DNA from: UBA9926 sp038131595
GTDB lineage: Bacteria > Pseudomonadota > Gammaproteobacteria > Pseudomonadales > Azotimanducaceae
Assembly: GCA_038131595.1 (NCBI GenBank)
Contig: JAYPPR010000008.1
Location: 310,001 to 374,000 of the forward strand
DNA length: 64,000 nt
Reading direction: 5' to 3'
Below the pieces are notes generated by a model. It saw only the letters and a list, made by a program, of their open reading frames with translations. It was not told the DNA's origin and made no database searches. Position numbers and translations under genes: made by a program. The first letter of the stretch is position 1. The number at the start of each line of letters is the position of its first letter. Positions 1 to 9,224 of this stretch are shown piece after piece.

Positions 1-60
1 CGCGCTCACTGATGGCTTGCGTTTGGCCATGCCATTGATCATTCACTATCTATCTAATCC

Positions 61-603
61 TCAGATTAAAGCGACGCCCGCGATCCACTCATGGAAATAA
101 AAGCTGAGGCTTGTTGCTACCGCCGCGATAACAACCGCAACCAAATCCATCGATATTGACCCCTCACGCGATGACGCCTTCCCTCGGCGCGCCGCGGTTA
201 TCGCGGACGCGACCGCAAACAATGAGAAACCAAGAAAGATGAGCCATGCGTGGGCGTGCGGATTCATCACTGCATGACCAAGGCCCCATATTAAAAGGCC
301 AATGGTCATCGGATGCCGAGTGGTTTTTCTAATCAGACCCGCCACATTGGCGCTCACCATGAAAAGCCAAGCAAAGAACATCCAAATCGTGCTCGTTTCC
401 CTGACCCAGAGCGGACTTTGGACATCAAAGAGCCCACCTCGCTCATAGCCGTAGATCAGCAGCACTAAGCCGACAACGCTGATCAGCGAGTACACCCCTT
501 TGTATCCAGATTCCCCCAGCCGGCTGGCAAGTGGTCTTTTCAATGCGGGAACAAGCATGCCCGCGTGAATACCGAAAAACATCAGCCATCCTAAATAAAA
601 CAT
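61..603 (-). CDS. NnrU-family integral membrane protein
   Basis: The 180-aa protein is almost entirely hydrophobic, with about five membrane segments (near residues 2-21, 36-54, 71-91, 98-137 and 155-178). The opening FFGIHAGMLVP and the GHAVMNPHAHAW segment match the NnrU family, which is linked to nitrite/nitric oxide metabolism in some bacteria and resembles isoprenoid-modifying membrane proteins in others. The biochemical role is not known. The ATG at 603 follows an AAGGGAG ribosome site four bases upstream. No denitrification gene is nearby, so a nitrogen role is not supported here. The family call is firm and the function open. Confidence 0.85.
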   Translation of the reverse strand: MFYLGWLMFFGIHAGMLVPALKRPLASRLGESGYKGVYSLISVVGLVLLIYGYERGGLFDVQSPLWVRETSTIWMFFAWLFMVSANVAGLIRKTTRHPMTIGLLIWGLGHAVMNPHAHAWLIFLGFSLFAVASAITAARRGKASSREGSISMDLVAVVIAAVATSLSFYFHEWIAGVALI

Positions 604-1242
604 GGATCTCCCTTATTTTTTGACCTGATCTTTACGCTTCTTCAATTAATCAAAGTGGCTCACGGCCTAATCTGGGCGTTATGTTCGCCTCGTTAACAAC
701 TTTCATGGGCTACTTTTTAGAGCGCCTAACTGGAGCGCTTTTTTTGGCCGCCTTTCTAAAAAGCGGATTTCTCGAGCGTTTTTTTCTAGAGCGTTTTTTT
801 TAACGGCTATCCCTAGAGCGGCTTTCTGAGCCCAAGATTCACTTGATGGATGCTCAGGGCGGCGTTCTTAACCCTTTGCTTTCACCTTTCGCTCCAACTT
901 TCGCTTCACCTTTCGCGCCGCTTTCCTTTCCACCTTCGCAGCGCTTTGTTTCGATCCTCCTGCTTTACAACGAGACAGCAACTGCACCATTCATCGATGC
1001 AGCGTTTTAACCAAAAAAAGAAGCCTAGCACTCGGTCAACTCGACGGCGACGATTCAGATCATGGCGGGTTTAAAAGGAGCAATAACCAAAAACCATTTC
1101 AAAGGCTGGCCAGCAAGCAAAATCACTTACCACCCACGCACCTGCGCTTTCATGACAGCATCACTTGTTGAGATTGATCGGCAGATGCGGCTCCTGTTGC
1201 GGAGGCACTGTCTCGGTAGTTCAGCCTAGCATCTTAGCCGAG
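604..1242. other. Gene-free stretch with lysine-rich remnants
   Basis: No convincing gene lies here. The plus strand has repeated copies of a TAGAGCG-plus-poly-T element between about 718 and 830. Read on the minus strand, two short open frames encode strongly basic peptides: 868-990 (40 aa, many KVxRK units, no ribosome site) and 710-799 (KKRSRKK type, no start codon). They look like debris of a histone-H1-like basic protein, but could be chance low complexity. Confidence 0.45.
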
Positions 1243-2088
1243 TCATTCAGGAGGAGACGTGATTTGCTCAAAAGCGGGCGCCTTGGAACCTGTCCAAATG
1301 AATTGGACACCGTCGATACCTACAGCCTCACTCAATTCAATGCGACAGTATCCAAGGCCGCTCTGAATCAGGTAACGCTGACCAGACAAACTAGCGAATC
1401 CTTTCACTCTTTGTATCTGTGGGTTCGACACAATGAATCGTTCCAGGTCTGAGGCATCCATTGACGGATTGACCGTGACTGCTCGATGCTGAAAATCAGC
1501 CTTGTTACTTCCTTTGGGACTAGGCACTACCTGCGCTTTTTCTGTCTGCCAGATCCAATCGGGCAACGCTCCTTCCGCCTCGAGGAACTTTGTGCGCTGA
1601 TGCCATAGTGACCCGGTGAAGCGCCAATCTGGGAATGCCCGAGTCGCAACGATGAGTTGCGCTGCATTAAGCTGGTCTTCGACGATCTCGCTCACCCACC
1701 GGTTCTCAAGTAATTGCTCGATTCTGAGTCCATCAACGACTGCCATCGCTGAATTCACCTGGATCCCTGGAAGCTGCATGAGTTGCACCATCAACCGACT
1801 GAGTCGCGCGACGCCACTCGTCTCTACGACCAGCCAATCAAATCCCTGGCTCGCCATTCGATCGACCTGCAGTGAGAGGTCCGCGCCAATTTGACAACAC
1901 GCACAACCATTGGTCAGCGTGACCATGGCGGCAGACCGCGTCTCAATGAGCGCTTCGTCAATCGGTAACGCACCGAGATCATTCACAATCACCGCAAAAG
2001 GTTTATGAGCGGCCCTCAACATACGATTAACGAGCGTGGTTTTGCCGGCGCCTAAATAACCGCCAATCAGCGTGAGTTGCGTCGGCAC
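1243..2088 (-). CDS. CobW/COG0523-family GTP-binding metallochaperone
   Basis: This 281-aa protein is a G3E-family P-loop GTPase. The Walker A motif GYLGAGKTT lies near residues 10-18 and the metal-binding GCACC motif at 61-65. COG0523 proteins deliver zinc or cobalt to client enzymes. The C-terminal CobW_C region is short compared with full-length members of about 320-400 aa. The start is a GTG that shares one base with the TAG stop of the upstream amidohydrolase, so the two are translationally coupled. That suggests, without proving, that this GTPase loads metal into the amidohydrolase. No Zur-like box was recognised upstream. Confidence 0.85.
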   Translation of the reverse strand: MPTQLTLIGGYLGAGKTTLVNRMLRAAHKPFAVIVNDLGALPIDEALIETRSAAMVTLTNGCACCQIGADLSLQVDRMASQGFDWLVVETSGVARLSRLMVQLMQLPGIQVNSAMAVVDGLRIEQLLENRWVSEIVEDQLNAAQLIVATRAFPDWRFTGSLWHQRTKFLEAEGALPDWIWQTEKAQVVPSPKGSNKADFQHRAVTVNPSMDASDLERFIVSNPQIQRVKGFASLSGQRYLIQSGLGYCRIELSEAVGIDGVQFIWTGSKAPAFEQITSPPE

Positions 2089-3728
2089 TAATGGGCCTCC
2101 GTATTCATCCGCACCTTGCCCTCAAACATGGTCGCAACCACATCAATATCGCGGATCGACATTGGTTCAACTTCAAGTGGGTGCTCTGACAAAACAGTGA
2201 TGTCCGCGCGCTTACCCGCTCTCAGACTCCCTGTTTCTCTCTCGATACCCAAAATCTTGGCGGCATTCAGCGTTACTGCCTGAAGCGCCTGCTCTGGCGT
2301 CAGAGCCTCTGCCGGCGCCATGACTTCGCCCTGAGCATTCACTCGATTGACGGCGACCCACATATTTAAAAGCGGCTGGGCGGGTGCCATCGTAAAGTCA
2401 CTGTGCAGTGCGGTCACGAGGCCCTCGTTAAAAGCCGTTCCTAGCCGTGCCATCGATGAGGCGCGCTCGTAGCCCACGGACATTTCAGCGTATCTCGATG
2501 ATAGTTCGTGCAGGTAATACACATTCGCCGACACAGAGACACCCAAGGATTTCGCCCAGGCCAACTGTTCCGGCGTCGCATACCCCATGTGCTCCAAGGT
2601 AAACCCGTGATTGACCCTAGGGGTTTCCAACTGGATCTTCTCGAGCATCCCTAACGTTAATTCCACTGCCCGATCCCCCGTCACGTGCACGTGGATGCGA
2701 AATCCTGCATTCCAATATTCTCGAAGCTTTGTTTCGAGCACTTCAGGAACCATCAACCACTCGCCCTCATGCCCATCCAAGTAGCCAGGAGGTAGTAGCT
2801 GGGCGAGCTGAGAGAAAAAGGCACCATCGGCAAAAAATTTAATGCGCTTTCTAAAGCGATGTTTCGGCCCACTTTCGGCTTCCAGCCGGCTCAGCTCAGC
2901 TAGCGACTCGTCTAGCGTTTTACCGTGCGTCACGACACCACCATGGGGGACTTGCTCAACTCTAAAATACGTATCGTCCCCACCCAGCACTGCGCTCGAT
3001 TCCTTGAGTTCGCGCTCAAAGTCGAAGAGGCCCACCGCCATGTCGCCAATCGTCGTATGGCCACCAAAATGAACGACTTCCTTCAGCCTATTTAGCCCGT
3101 CTCTGAACCGGTCGTCTGCGAGGATGAAGGGATTCAGTCTCGAGATAGCAAACCCGAGGCCGTTTTCATAAAACCGTCCCGATTGCCAGTCCACCTGCTT
3201 GCGCGCCGCCGCCAAGGACTCGTCAATCTCAAGGTACTTCATGCACGCCTCGTTCATGTGCAGCTCGTGGAAAGAACGATTCCACACCACCGCTGGCCGA
3301 CTCGGAGCGACCCGATCTATCCGCTCGCGGTGCATATCCCCATGCCAGAGGTCATGGTGGCCCCAAAATATGGCGATCTCGTCATCAATCTCAGACAGGA
3401 TCCTCGTCATTTCAGCATCGAATCCCTCGGGCGAAGTTGTGGCCGGCACATCCCGCCAGGGCAATGACCAAGGCATCGCGGTAATAAAATGCATGGGTAA
3501 TATCACCGCAGCCATCGCCGGATGGAGATGGGGGTCGATAAATCCTGGCACCATCACAGACGATTCGAACTCTCGGTGAATCACATAATCCTCGCGAATG
3601 AGCCATGGCTGCAGACTCTCAAGACTACCAACCTCAATCACCATCCCGTCTCGTATCGCGATGGCAGTCGCCTCCGGGAGGCTACGATTCATCGTCACAA
3701 TGGACTTCGCTATGTACACATCAAGCAT
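2088..3728 (-). CDS. Amidohydrolase family protein (YtcJ-like)
   Basis: This is a metal-dependent hydrolase of the amidohydrolase superfamily, YtcJ / N-substituted formamide deformylase type. Visible motifs are the metal-binding DPHLHPA near residue 66, HVHVTGDRA in the middle and LHSDFTMAP toward the C terminus. The ATG at 3728 is chosen because it follows AAGGAG at good spacing. A longer open frame to 3797 adds only a Pro-Lys stretch encoded by a small hexamer repeat. The gene lies downstream of a flavin monooxygenase and is coupled to a CobW GTPase. The substrate cannot be told from sequence; amides, formamides or hydantoin-like compounds are possible. Confidence 0.85.
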   Translation of the reverse strand: MLDVYIAKSIVTMNRSLPEATAIAIRDGMVIEVGSLESLQPWLIREDYVIHREFESSVMVPGFIDPHLHPAMAAVILPMHFITAMPWSLPWRDVPATTSPEGFDAEMTRILSEIDDEIAIFWGHHDLWHGDMHRERIDRVAPSRPAVVWNRSFHELHMNEACMKYLEIDESLAAARKQVDWQSGRFYENGLGFAISRLNPFILADDRFRDGLNRLKEVVHFGGHTTIGDMAVGLFDFERELKESSAVLGGDDTYFRVEQVPHGGVVTHGKTLDESLAELSRLEAESGPKHRFRKRIKFFADGAFFSQLAQLLPPGYLDGHEGEWLMVPEVLETKLREYWNAGFRIHVHVTGDRAVELTLGMLEKIQLETPRVNHGFTLEHMGYATPEQLAWAKSLGVSVSANVYYLHELSSRYAEMSVGYERASSMARLGTAFNEGLVTALHSDFTMAPAQPLLNMWVAVNRVNAQGEVMAPAEALTPEQALQAVTLNAAKILGIERETGSLRAGKRADITVLSEHPLEVEPMSIRDIDVVATMFEGKVRMNTEAH

Positions 3729-3887
3729 GGCGTGTTGCTCCTTTTGCTTGGGCTTGGGCTTGGGCTCCCTCTCGTGCAAATCGTGTCTTGTTCTCAAAAG
3801 ATGCCGATAAACGATCGATCCAAGTCGTCTTGCCGCGGCGGGCCTTCATGCTCGCCACCGGGTTAGCCAAAGAGCCCAGCTGTACCG

Positions 3888-4811
3888 CTATCCCTTTTTC
3901 ATTTCTGCGACGATCTCACCTGCGAGTGCAACCTCCTCCTCCGGAGACCGCGTGCACACTTTTAGGTTAAAAAGCGCGGCCCCCGCATCAACATACTCGA
4001 GCAGTTGCTCAGCGATTTCTTTGGGTGTGCCAACCGGGGTATACCGCTCAAAAGCGGAGAAAGGAATCTTGTAAAACCGTTCCATGCCCTTCGCGACCGC
4101 GTCTTTTGCTTGGCTATGATTGGATGGATCAACGCCCACCCACGTCTGGTAACCATGCAACCAGGGCACATTGGCTCTTCCAGCCTCAGCAGCTACGTCA
4201 TCGACCAGCTGAACGGCGTTCGCAAATCGATGGGTCGAGCACCATACCCCTATCCAACCATCGCCAAGTTGTCCGACCCTGCGAAGCGCAGCATCGGAGC
4301 GGCCTCCCACAAGAATTGGGATCGGCTCGGCCGGACGTGGACGAATCACTGCGTCCGTGATTTGAAAGATCTCCCCCTCATGGGTGACCGTTTCACCATT
4401 CAGTAACTGCCGAATAATCGCCAGCATTTCGTTCGCTCGACGGCCGCGAGTCTTGGGGTCTACGCCGCAGATCTCCACCTCATGCCGATCCTCACCACCG
4501 ACGCCGACCCCAAACGTAAACCGGCCAGGCGCTACTTTCGCCATGCTGGATAGTTGCCTTGCCACTGGCAACGGATGACGTAATGGCAACAGGTAAATAC
4601 TCGTCATGACCCCTAGCTCGTCGTGAAGTTGGGCCATGGCCGCAGCCTCGACAAAACCATCTGCGCCCGATCCATCATGAAAGGACACGTGGTCTGCCAA
4701 GAACATGTGGTCAAAGCCAGCGTCAAACACCTCCTTCGCCATCGCTTTTCGATCGATTAGTCCCAAGTCCCAGAGGATGGAAGGTGTTGCTAATCCAAAT
4801 TTCATATCCAT
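3888..4811 (-). CDS. LLM-class flavin-dependent oxidoreductase
   Basis: The 307-aa protein has the luciferase-like monooxygenase TIM barrel. Typical segments are the MKFGLATP start, HMFLADHVSF, LPLRHPLPVARQLSSM, RFTFGVGVGGE and IPILVGGRS. It resembles the subgroup often annotated as F420-dependent (TIGR03619-like). Gammaproteobacteria mostly lack F420, so FMN is a likely alternative cofactor. The start may be the ATG at 4811 or the one two codons later at 4805. It precedes the amidohydrolase on the same strand with about 160 bp between, so a shared transcript is possible. The substrate is unknown. Confidence 0.85.
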   Translation of the reverse strand: MDMKFGLATPSILWDLGLIDRKAMAKEVFDAGFDHMFLADHVSFHDGSGADGFVEAAAMAQLHDELGVMTSIYLLPLRHPLPVARQLSSMAKVAPGRFTFGVGVGGEDRHEVEICGVDPKTRGRRANEMLAIIRQLLNGETVTHEGEIFQITDAVIRPRPAEPIPILVGGRSDAALRRVGQLGDGWIGVWCSTHRFANAVQLVDDVAAEAGRANVPWLHGYQTWVGVDPSNHSQAKDAVAKGMERFYKIPFSAFERYTPVGTPKEIAEQLLEYVDAGAALFNLKVCTRSPEEEVALAGEIVAEMKKG

Positions 4812-5382
4812 GCGCCTGTTTTATTAAGAAAACTTACAACGCGGTATATCGCACGGGCGGCTTAATCAGTTCCGAGCGGCGCCCTTCCCGACCATTTGAG
4901 GGCGATATGCCGTCTCTAATACTCTCAGAATGCGCCCTTCATGTAATCAAACATAGAACCAACCCGTATCGAGTGATTCGGGTATCTCAACCTTTCGCTC
5001 AACCACTCAGTCCCAACCAATTTCAGCCTGCCCCGTTTGGTGGACAAACGATAACGAGCGGCAGCATCACCTATGAACGAACTAATAGAGCGGCAAGGCT
5101 CCCAACGGAAACGACTCGGTCAGATCGACCCACTGCAGGGCTCTCGCTTGACGCATCGGTTCGGCCCTACGCCAGCCTCAGCAATCGAGCCATCTCATCC
5201 TGATTAGGGTACCATTTGAGTCCTCGGACTGGCTCTGGGCATCTCAACCCTATAGGCACCACAGATCCTGCGCGGCGCCCACTGGCATCGATGCACAAAA
5301 TAGCGCCCCAGCGATGATTTTTCTCACTAGCAATGCCGAGCCAAGACCAGAACCCACTGACCGATGAAGATGGACTGTCAAG
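4812..5382. other. 570-bp intergenic region before acnD
   Basis: This separates the minus-strand monooxygenase from the plus-strand acnD. Open frames here are short and show no protein-like pattern. It should hold the two divergent promoters, but no consensus promoter, operator or riboswitch was recognised. Confidence 0.5.
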
Positions 5383-7977
5383 ATGACCAACGACGAATTC
5401 AAGAAAGCTTTACCAGGCACTCAACTGGACTACTTTGATGCAGAGGCTGCCATCGAACAGCTCGCGCCAGGCGCTTACGCTGCCCTACCCTATACCGCCA
5501 AAGTCCTCGCTGAGAACCTCGTTAGGCGATGCGATCCAGAATCACTAGAGGCGAGCCTCGGCCAAATCATCCATCGTAAGCGAGAGCTAGATTTTCCCTG
5601 GTTCCCAGCGCGAGTGGTTTGTCACGACATACTCGGTCAGACCGCACTGGTTGACCTCGCTGGTCTTCGCGACGCCATTGCGGCAAAGGGAGGAGACCCG
5701 TCCGAGGTGAATCCTGTGGTACCAACCCAACTCATTGTGGACCACTCGCTAGCCGTGGAACACGCCGGTTTCGAGCCAGATGCCTTCGAGAAGAACCGCG
5801 CCATTGAAGATCGGCGCAATGACGATCGATTTCATTTCATCAATTGGACTAAAACGGCCTTCGAGAATGTTGATGTGATTCCCCCGGGTAACGGGATCAT
5901 GCACCAAATCAACCTTGAGCGGATGTCGCCGGTCATCCACGATCGAGACGGCATCGCATTTCCTGACACCCTAGTGGGCACAGACAGCCATACCCCGCAC
6001 GTTGACGCCCTAGGCGTCATCGCGATTGGTGTCGGCGGCTTAGAGGCAGAAAGCGTCATGCTAGGTCGCGCTTCCTATATGCGCTTGCCTGACATTGTTG
6101 GCGTCCATTTGAAAGGAGAACGCCAACCAGGCATCACGGCGACCGACATTGTGCTTGCGCTTACCGAGTTTCTGCGCGAGCAACGGGTTGTATCGTCTTA
6201 CCTCGAATTCTTCGGTGAGGGGGCAAACGCGCTCACCCTAGGCGATCGGGCCACCATCTCGAACATGACCCCCGAATTCGGGGCGACCGCGGCCATGTTC
6301 TATATCGACGAAAAAACCATCGATTACTTAAAACTCACTGGGCGCTCGGCAGAAAACGTTCATCTTGTGGAAACTTATGCAAAGACCGCGGGTCTCTGGG
6401 CGGACGACATGACTGGTGCCCGATACGAGCGGGTACTGGAGTTTGATCTATCAACGGTCGTTCGAAATATTGCCGGCCCATCGAATCCTCACCGACGAGT
6501 CGCCACAGAGCATTTGGCATCAGCCGAGATTGCAGGCGAGTACGAGGAGCAGCCAGGACAAATGCCTGACGGCGCCGTGATCATCGCGGCTATTACAAGC
6601 TGCACGAATACGAGCAACCCTAGGAATGTGATCGCGGCAGGCCTGCTTGCCAAAAAGGCAAACGCGATGGGTCTTACAAGAAAGCCCTGGGTCAAAACAT
6701 CGCTAGCACCAGGATCCAAAGCCGTCCAGCTGTACTTGGAAGAGGCAGGACTGTTAAGCGAGCTCGAGGCACTTGGCTTCGGGATCGTCGCCTTCGCCTG
6801 CACGACCTGTAACGGCATGAGCGGCGCCCTTGACCCCGTCATTCAGCAAGAGGTGATCGACAGGGACCTGTACGCGACTGCCGTGCTCTCGGGCAATCGA
6901 AACTTTGATGGCCGTATCCACCCCTACGCCAAGCAAGCGTTCCTTGCGTCACCGCCGCTAGTGATTGCCTATGCCATCGCCGGAACCGTGCGCTTTGACA
7001 TCGAACGAGATTCTCTAGGGGTGGGCCCTGATGGCCAACCCATCACGCTCAGCGATATCTGGCCAAGCGATGAGGAAATTGATGCGGTCGTCGCTAGTGC
7101 CGTTAAACCCGAGCAGTTCACAAGCGTGTACGAGCCAATGTTCATCAAGCTCAAAGACGAAACAAGCACCATCGACCCGCTCTATGAGTGGCGCCCAACC
7201 AGCACCTACATTCGTCGTCCACCCTATTGGGAGGGCGCGCTTGCAGGCGAACGCACATTGCGCGACATGCGACCGCTCGCCGTTTTGGGAGACAACATCA
7301 CCACCGATCACTTGTCGCCATCGAACGCGATCCTTGCGAGCAGTGCAGCTGGTGAATATCTCGCCAAGATGGGTCTACCGGAGGAAGACTTTAATTCGTA
7401 CGCCACTCATCGAGGCGATCACTTAACGGCTCAGCGAGCCACCTTCGCCAACCCGAAGCTAATCAACGAGATGGCCGTCGTCGACGGAGACATTCAACAA
7501 GGGTCACTTGCTCGCCTTGAGCCCGAGGGCGAGGTGGTCAGAATGTGGGAAGCCATCGAAACCTACATGGGTCGAGCGCAGCCACTCATTATCATTGCGG
7601 GGGCGGACTATGGCCAAGGCTCGAGCCGGGATTGGGCGGCTAAAGGAGTTCGACTCGCAGGTGTTGAGGCCATCATCGCTGAAGGGTTTGAGCGTATTCA
7701 TCGCACCAATCTCGTTGGCATGGGCGTTTTGCCGCTTGAATTCACGGGAGGCGAAACCCGCCACACCCATCAAATCGATGGCACCGAGACCTTTACCGTT
7801 GAAGGCAGCGTGTCACCTGGAGCGGCTCTGACGGTTCGAATGACTCGCACAGATGGTTCAGAGGTCGTATTGAATGTGAAATGTCGGCTCGATACCGCCG
7901 AGGAGGTATCCATCTATTCCGCAGGCGGCGTGCTCCAGCGTTTTGCTCAAGATTTCTTAGACGCACAGGCTAGCTAA
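5383..7977 (+). CDS. acnD: 2-methylcitrate dehydratase, Fe/S-dependent
   Basis: AcnD is an aconitase-superfamily enzyme that dehydrates 2-methylcitrate in propionyl-CoA breakdown and works with PrpF. The 864-aa length and the start KALPGTQLDYFDA...YAALPYTAKVLAENL are typical of AcnD rather than AcnA. The [4Fe-4S] ligands are visible as Cys407 (SCTNTSNPR) and Cys473/Cys476 (CTTCNG). The C-terminal swivel domain carries the GQGSSRDWAAKG motif. prpF follows after 28 bp. The other methylcitrate-cycle genes (prpB, prpC, prpR) are not in this window. Confidence 0.95.
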   Translation: MTNDEFKKALPGTQLDYFDAEAAIEQLAPGAYAALPYTAKVLAENLVRRCDPESLEASLGQIIHRKRELDFPWFPARVVCHDILGQTALVDLAGLRDAIAAKGGDPSEVNPVVPTQLIVDHSLAVEHAGFEPDAFEKNRAIEDRRNDDRFHFINWTKTAFENVDVIPPGNGIMHQINLERMSPVIHDRDGIAFPDTLVGTDSHTPHVDALGVIAIGVGGLEAESVMLGRASYMRLPDIVGVHLKGERQPGITATDIVLALTEFLREQRVVSSYLEFFGEGANALTLGDRATISNMTPEFGATAAMFYIDEKTIDYLKLTGRSAENVHLVETYAKTAGLWADDMTGARYERVLEFDLSTVVRNIAGPSNPHRRVATEHLASAEIAGEYEEQPGQMPDGAVIIAAITSCTNTSNPRNVIAAGLLAKKANAMGLTRKPWVKTSLAPGSKAVQLYLEEAGLLSELEALGFGIVAFACTTCNGMSGALDPVIQQEVIDRDLYATAVLSGNRNFDGRIHPYAKQAFLASPPLVIAYAIAGTVRFDIERDSLGVGPDGQPITLSDIWPSDEEIDAVVASAVKPEQFTSVYEPMFIKLKDETSTIDPLYEWRPTSTYIRRPPYWEGALAGERTLRDMRPLAVLGDNITTDHLSPSNAILASSAAGEYLAKMGLPEEDFNSYATHRGDHLTAQRATFANPKLINEMAVVDGDIQQGSLARLEPEGEVVRMWEAIETYMGRAQPLIIIAGADYGQGSSRDWAAKGVRLAGVEAIIAEGFERIHRTNLVGMGVLPLEFTGGETRHTHQIDGTETFTVEGSVSPGAALTVRMTRTDGSEVVLNVKCRLDTAEEVSIYSAGGVLQRFAQDFLDAQAS

Positions 7978-8005
7978 CCGCAAAATTTTGTTCGGAGAAC
8001 CTATT

Positions 8006-9178
8006 TTGAATTACGCACCTCAAATCAAGATTCCGGCCACTTACATGCGTGGAGGCACTAGTAAGGGCGTGTTCTTCAACGTGCACGCGCTGCCAGCTGT
8101 ATTCCAAGTCCCTGGGCCGGACCGAGATGCTATGTTGCTGCGGGTCATCGGCAGCCCTGACCCCTATGCCAAACAGATTGATGGGATGGGGGGAGCCACC
8201 TCGAGCACCAGCAAATCTGTACTCGTGCAAAAAAGCGATCGAGCGGATCACGACGTCGACTACCTTTTCGGTCAAGTATCGATCGATCAACCGTTTGTTG
8301 ATTGGAGCGGTAATTGCGGCAATCTATCGGCTGCGGTGGGACCATTTGCCATTAACGAGGGGCTCATTGATTCAGCCCGGATTCCTCATAACGGCACTGC
8401 GATCATCCGAATCTGGCAAGCGAACATTGAAAAAACCATCATTGCCCATGTCCCGATCGCAAATGGTGAAGTTCAAGAAACCGGAGGATTTGAGCTCGAC
8501 GGCGTGACCTTTCCTGCCGCTGAAGTGCTCCTCGAGTTTATGGATCCAGCGGACTCAGGCGATGGCGCCATGTTTCCAACCGGTGAACTGATCGACACAT
8601 TGGATGTCCCCGGTCTTGGGTCCCTTGAAGCGACGCTGATCAACGCTGGTATTCCCACCATTTTCTTACGCGCTGAGGCTCTCGGTCTAACCGGCCTTGA
8701 GCTACAAGACGATATCAATAACGACGCGGATCGCTTGACGCAATTTGAAACCATTCGCGCGATTGGTGCGATGAAGATGGGGCTCATTACCGATCTAGCC
8801 GAGGCAGAGACTCGGCAACATACGCCAAAAATTGCGTTCGTAGCCCAGGCATCAGACTACATCGCGTCTAGCGGCAAAGCGGTGTCGGCCGAAGACATCG
8901 ACATCGCGGTGCGGGCGCTATCCATGGGCAAGTTACATCACGCGATGATGGGTACCGCCGCAGTGGCGATCGGCGCAGCGGCGGCCGTGCCTGGCACGAT
9001 TGTTAATGAGGCGGCAGGCGGCGGTGAACGCGCCTTCGTTCGGTTTGGTCATCCCTCGGGCACGCTGCGGGTAGGTGCGGAGGCAGCTCAAACCGCCTCT
9101 GGCTGGATTGCTACGAAAGCGAGTATGAGTCGGAGTGCGCGCGTCTTAATGGAAGGGTTCGTGCGGATTCCGGGTTAA
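8006..9178 (+). CDS. prpF: 2-methylaconitate cis-trans isomerase PrpF
   Basis: PrpF isomerises the AcnD product in the 2-methylcitrate pathway. The protein (about 390 aa) has the diaminopimelate-epimerase-like fold. Signature stretches include IPATYMRGGTSKGVFF, the IDGMGGATSSTSK loop with its lysine, and DWSGNCGNLSAAVGPFA. The start is taken as the TTG at 8006 because GGAG lies eight bases upstream and the protein then begins MNYAPQIKIPATYM, as in the family. A TTG further up at 7988 is possible but has no ribosome site. It forms a two-gene unit with acnD. Confidence 0.95.
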   Translation: MNYAPQIKIPATYMRGGTSKGVFFNVHALPAVFQVPGPDRDAMLLRVIGSPDPYAKQIDGMGGATSSTSKSVLVQKSDRADHDVDYLFGQVSIDQPFVDWSGNCGNLSAAVGPFAINEGLIDSARIPHNGTAIIRIWQANIEKTIIAHVPIANGEVQETGGFELDGVTFPAAEVLLEFMDPADSGDGAMFPTGELIDTLDVPGLGSLEATLINAGIPTIFLRAEALGLTGLELQDDINNDADRLTQFETIRAIGAMKMGLITDLAEAETRQHTPKIAFVAQASDYIASSGKAVSAEDIDIAVRALSMGKLHHAMMGTAAVAIGAAAAVPGTIVNEAAGGGERAFVRFGHPSGTLRVGAEAAQTASGWIATKASMSRSARVLMEGFVRIPG

Positions 9179-9224
9179 CAAAGTACCGCAATAACCCCTT
9201 TGGCCTAAGGCTGGTCTCCGTTAC

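Noticed and set aside
850..1074. 74-aa plus-strand frame, rich in Leu/Ser/Arg
   Set aside because: Low-complexity shadow of the basic frames on the opposite strand; no ribosome site and no family resemblance.
1062..1229. 55-aa plus-strand frame (MAGLKGAITKN start)
   Set aside because: No ribosome site and no recognisable family; lies in the low-complexity intergenic stretch.
4784..5203. 139-aa plus-strand frame before acnD
   Set aside because: Starts inside the monooxygenase gene on the opposite strand and has no family features.
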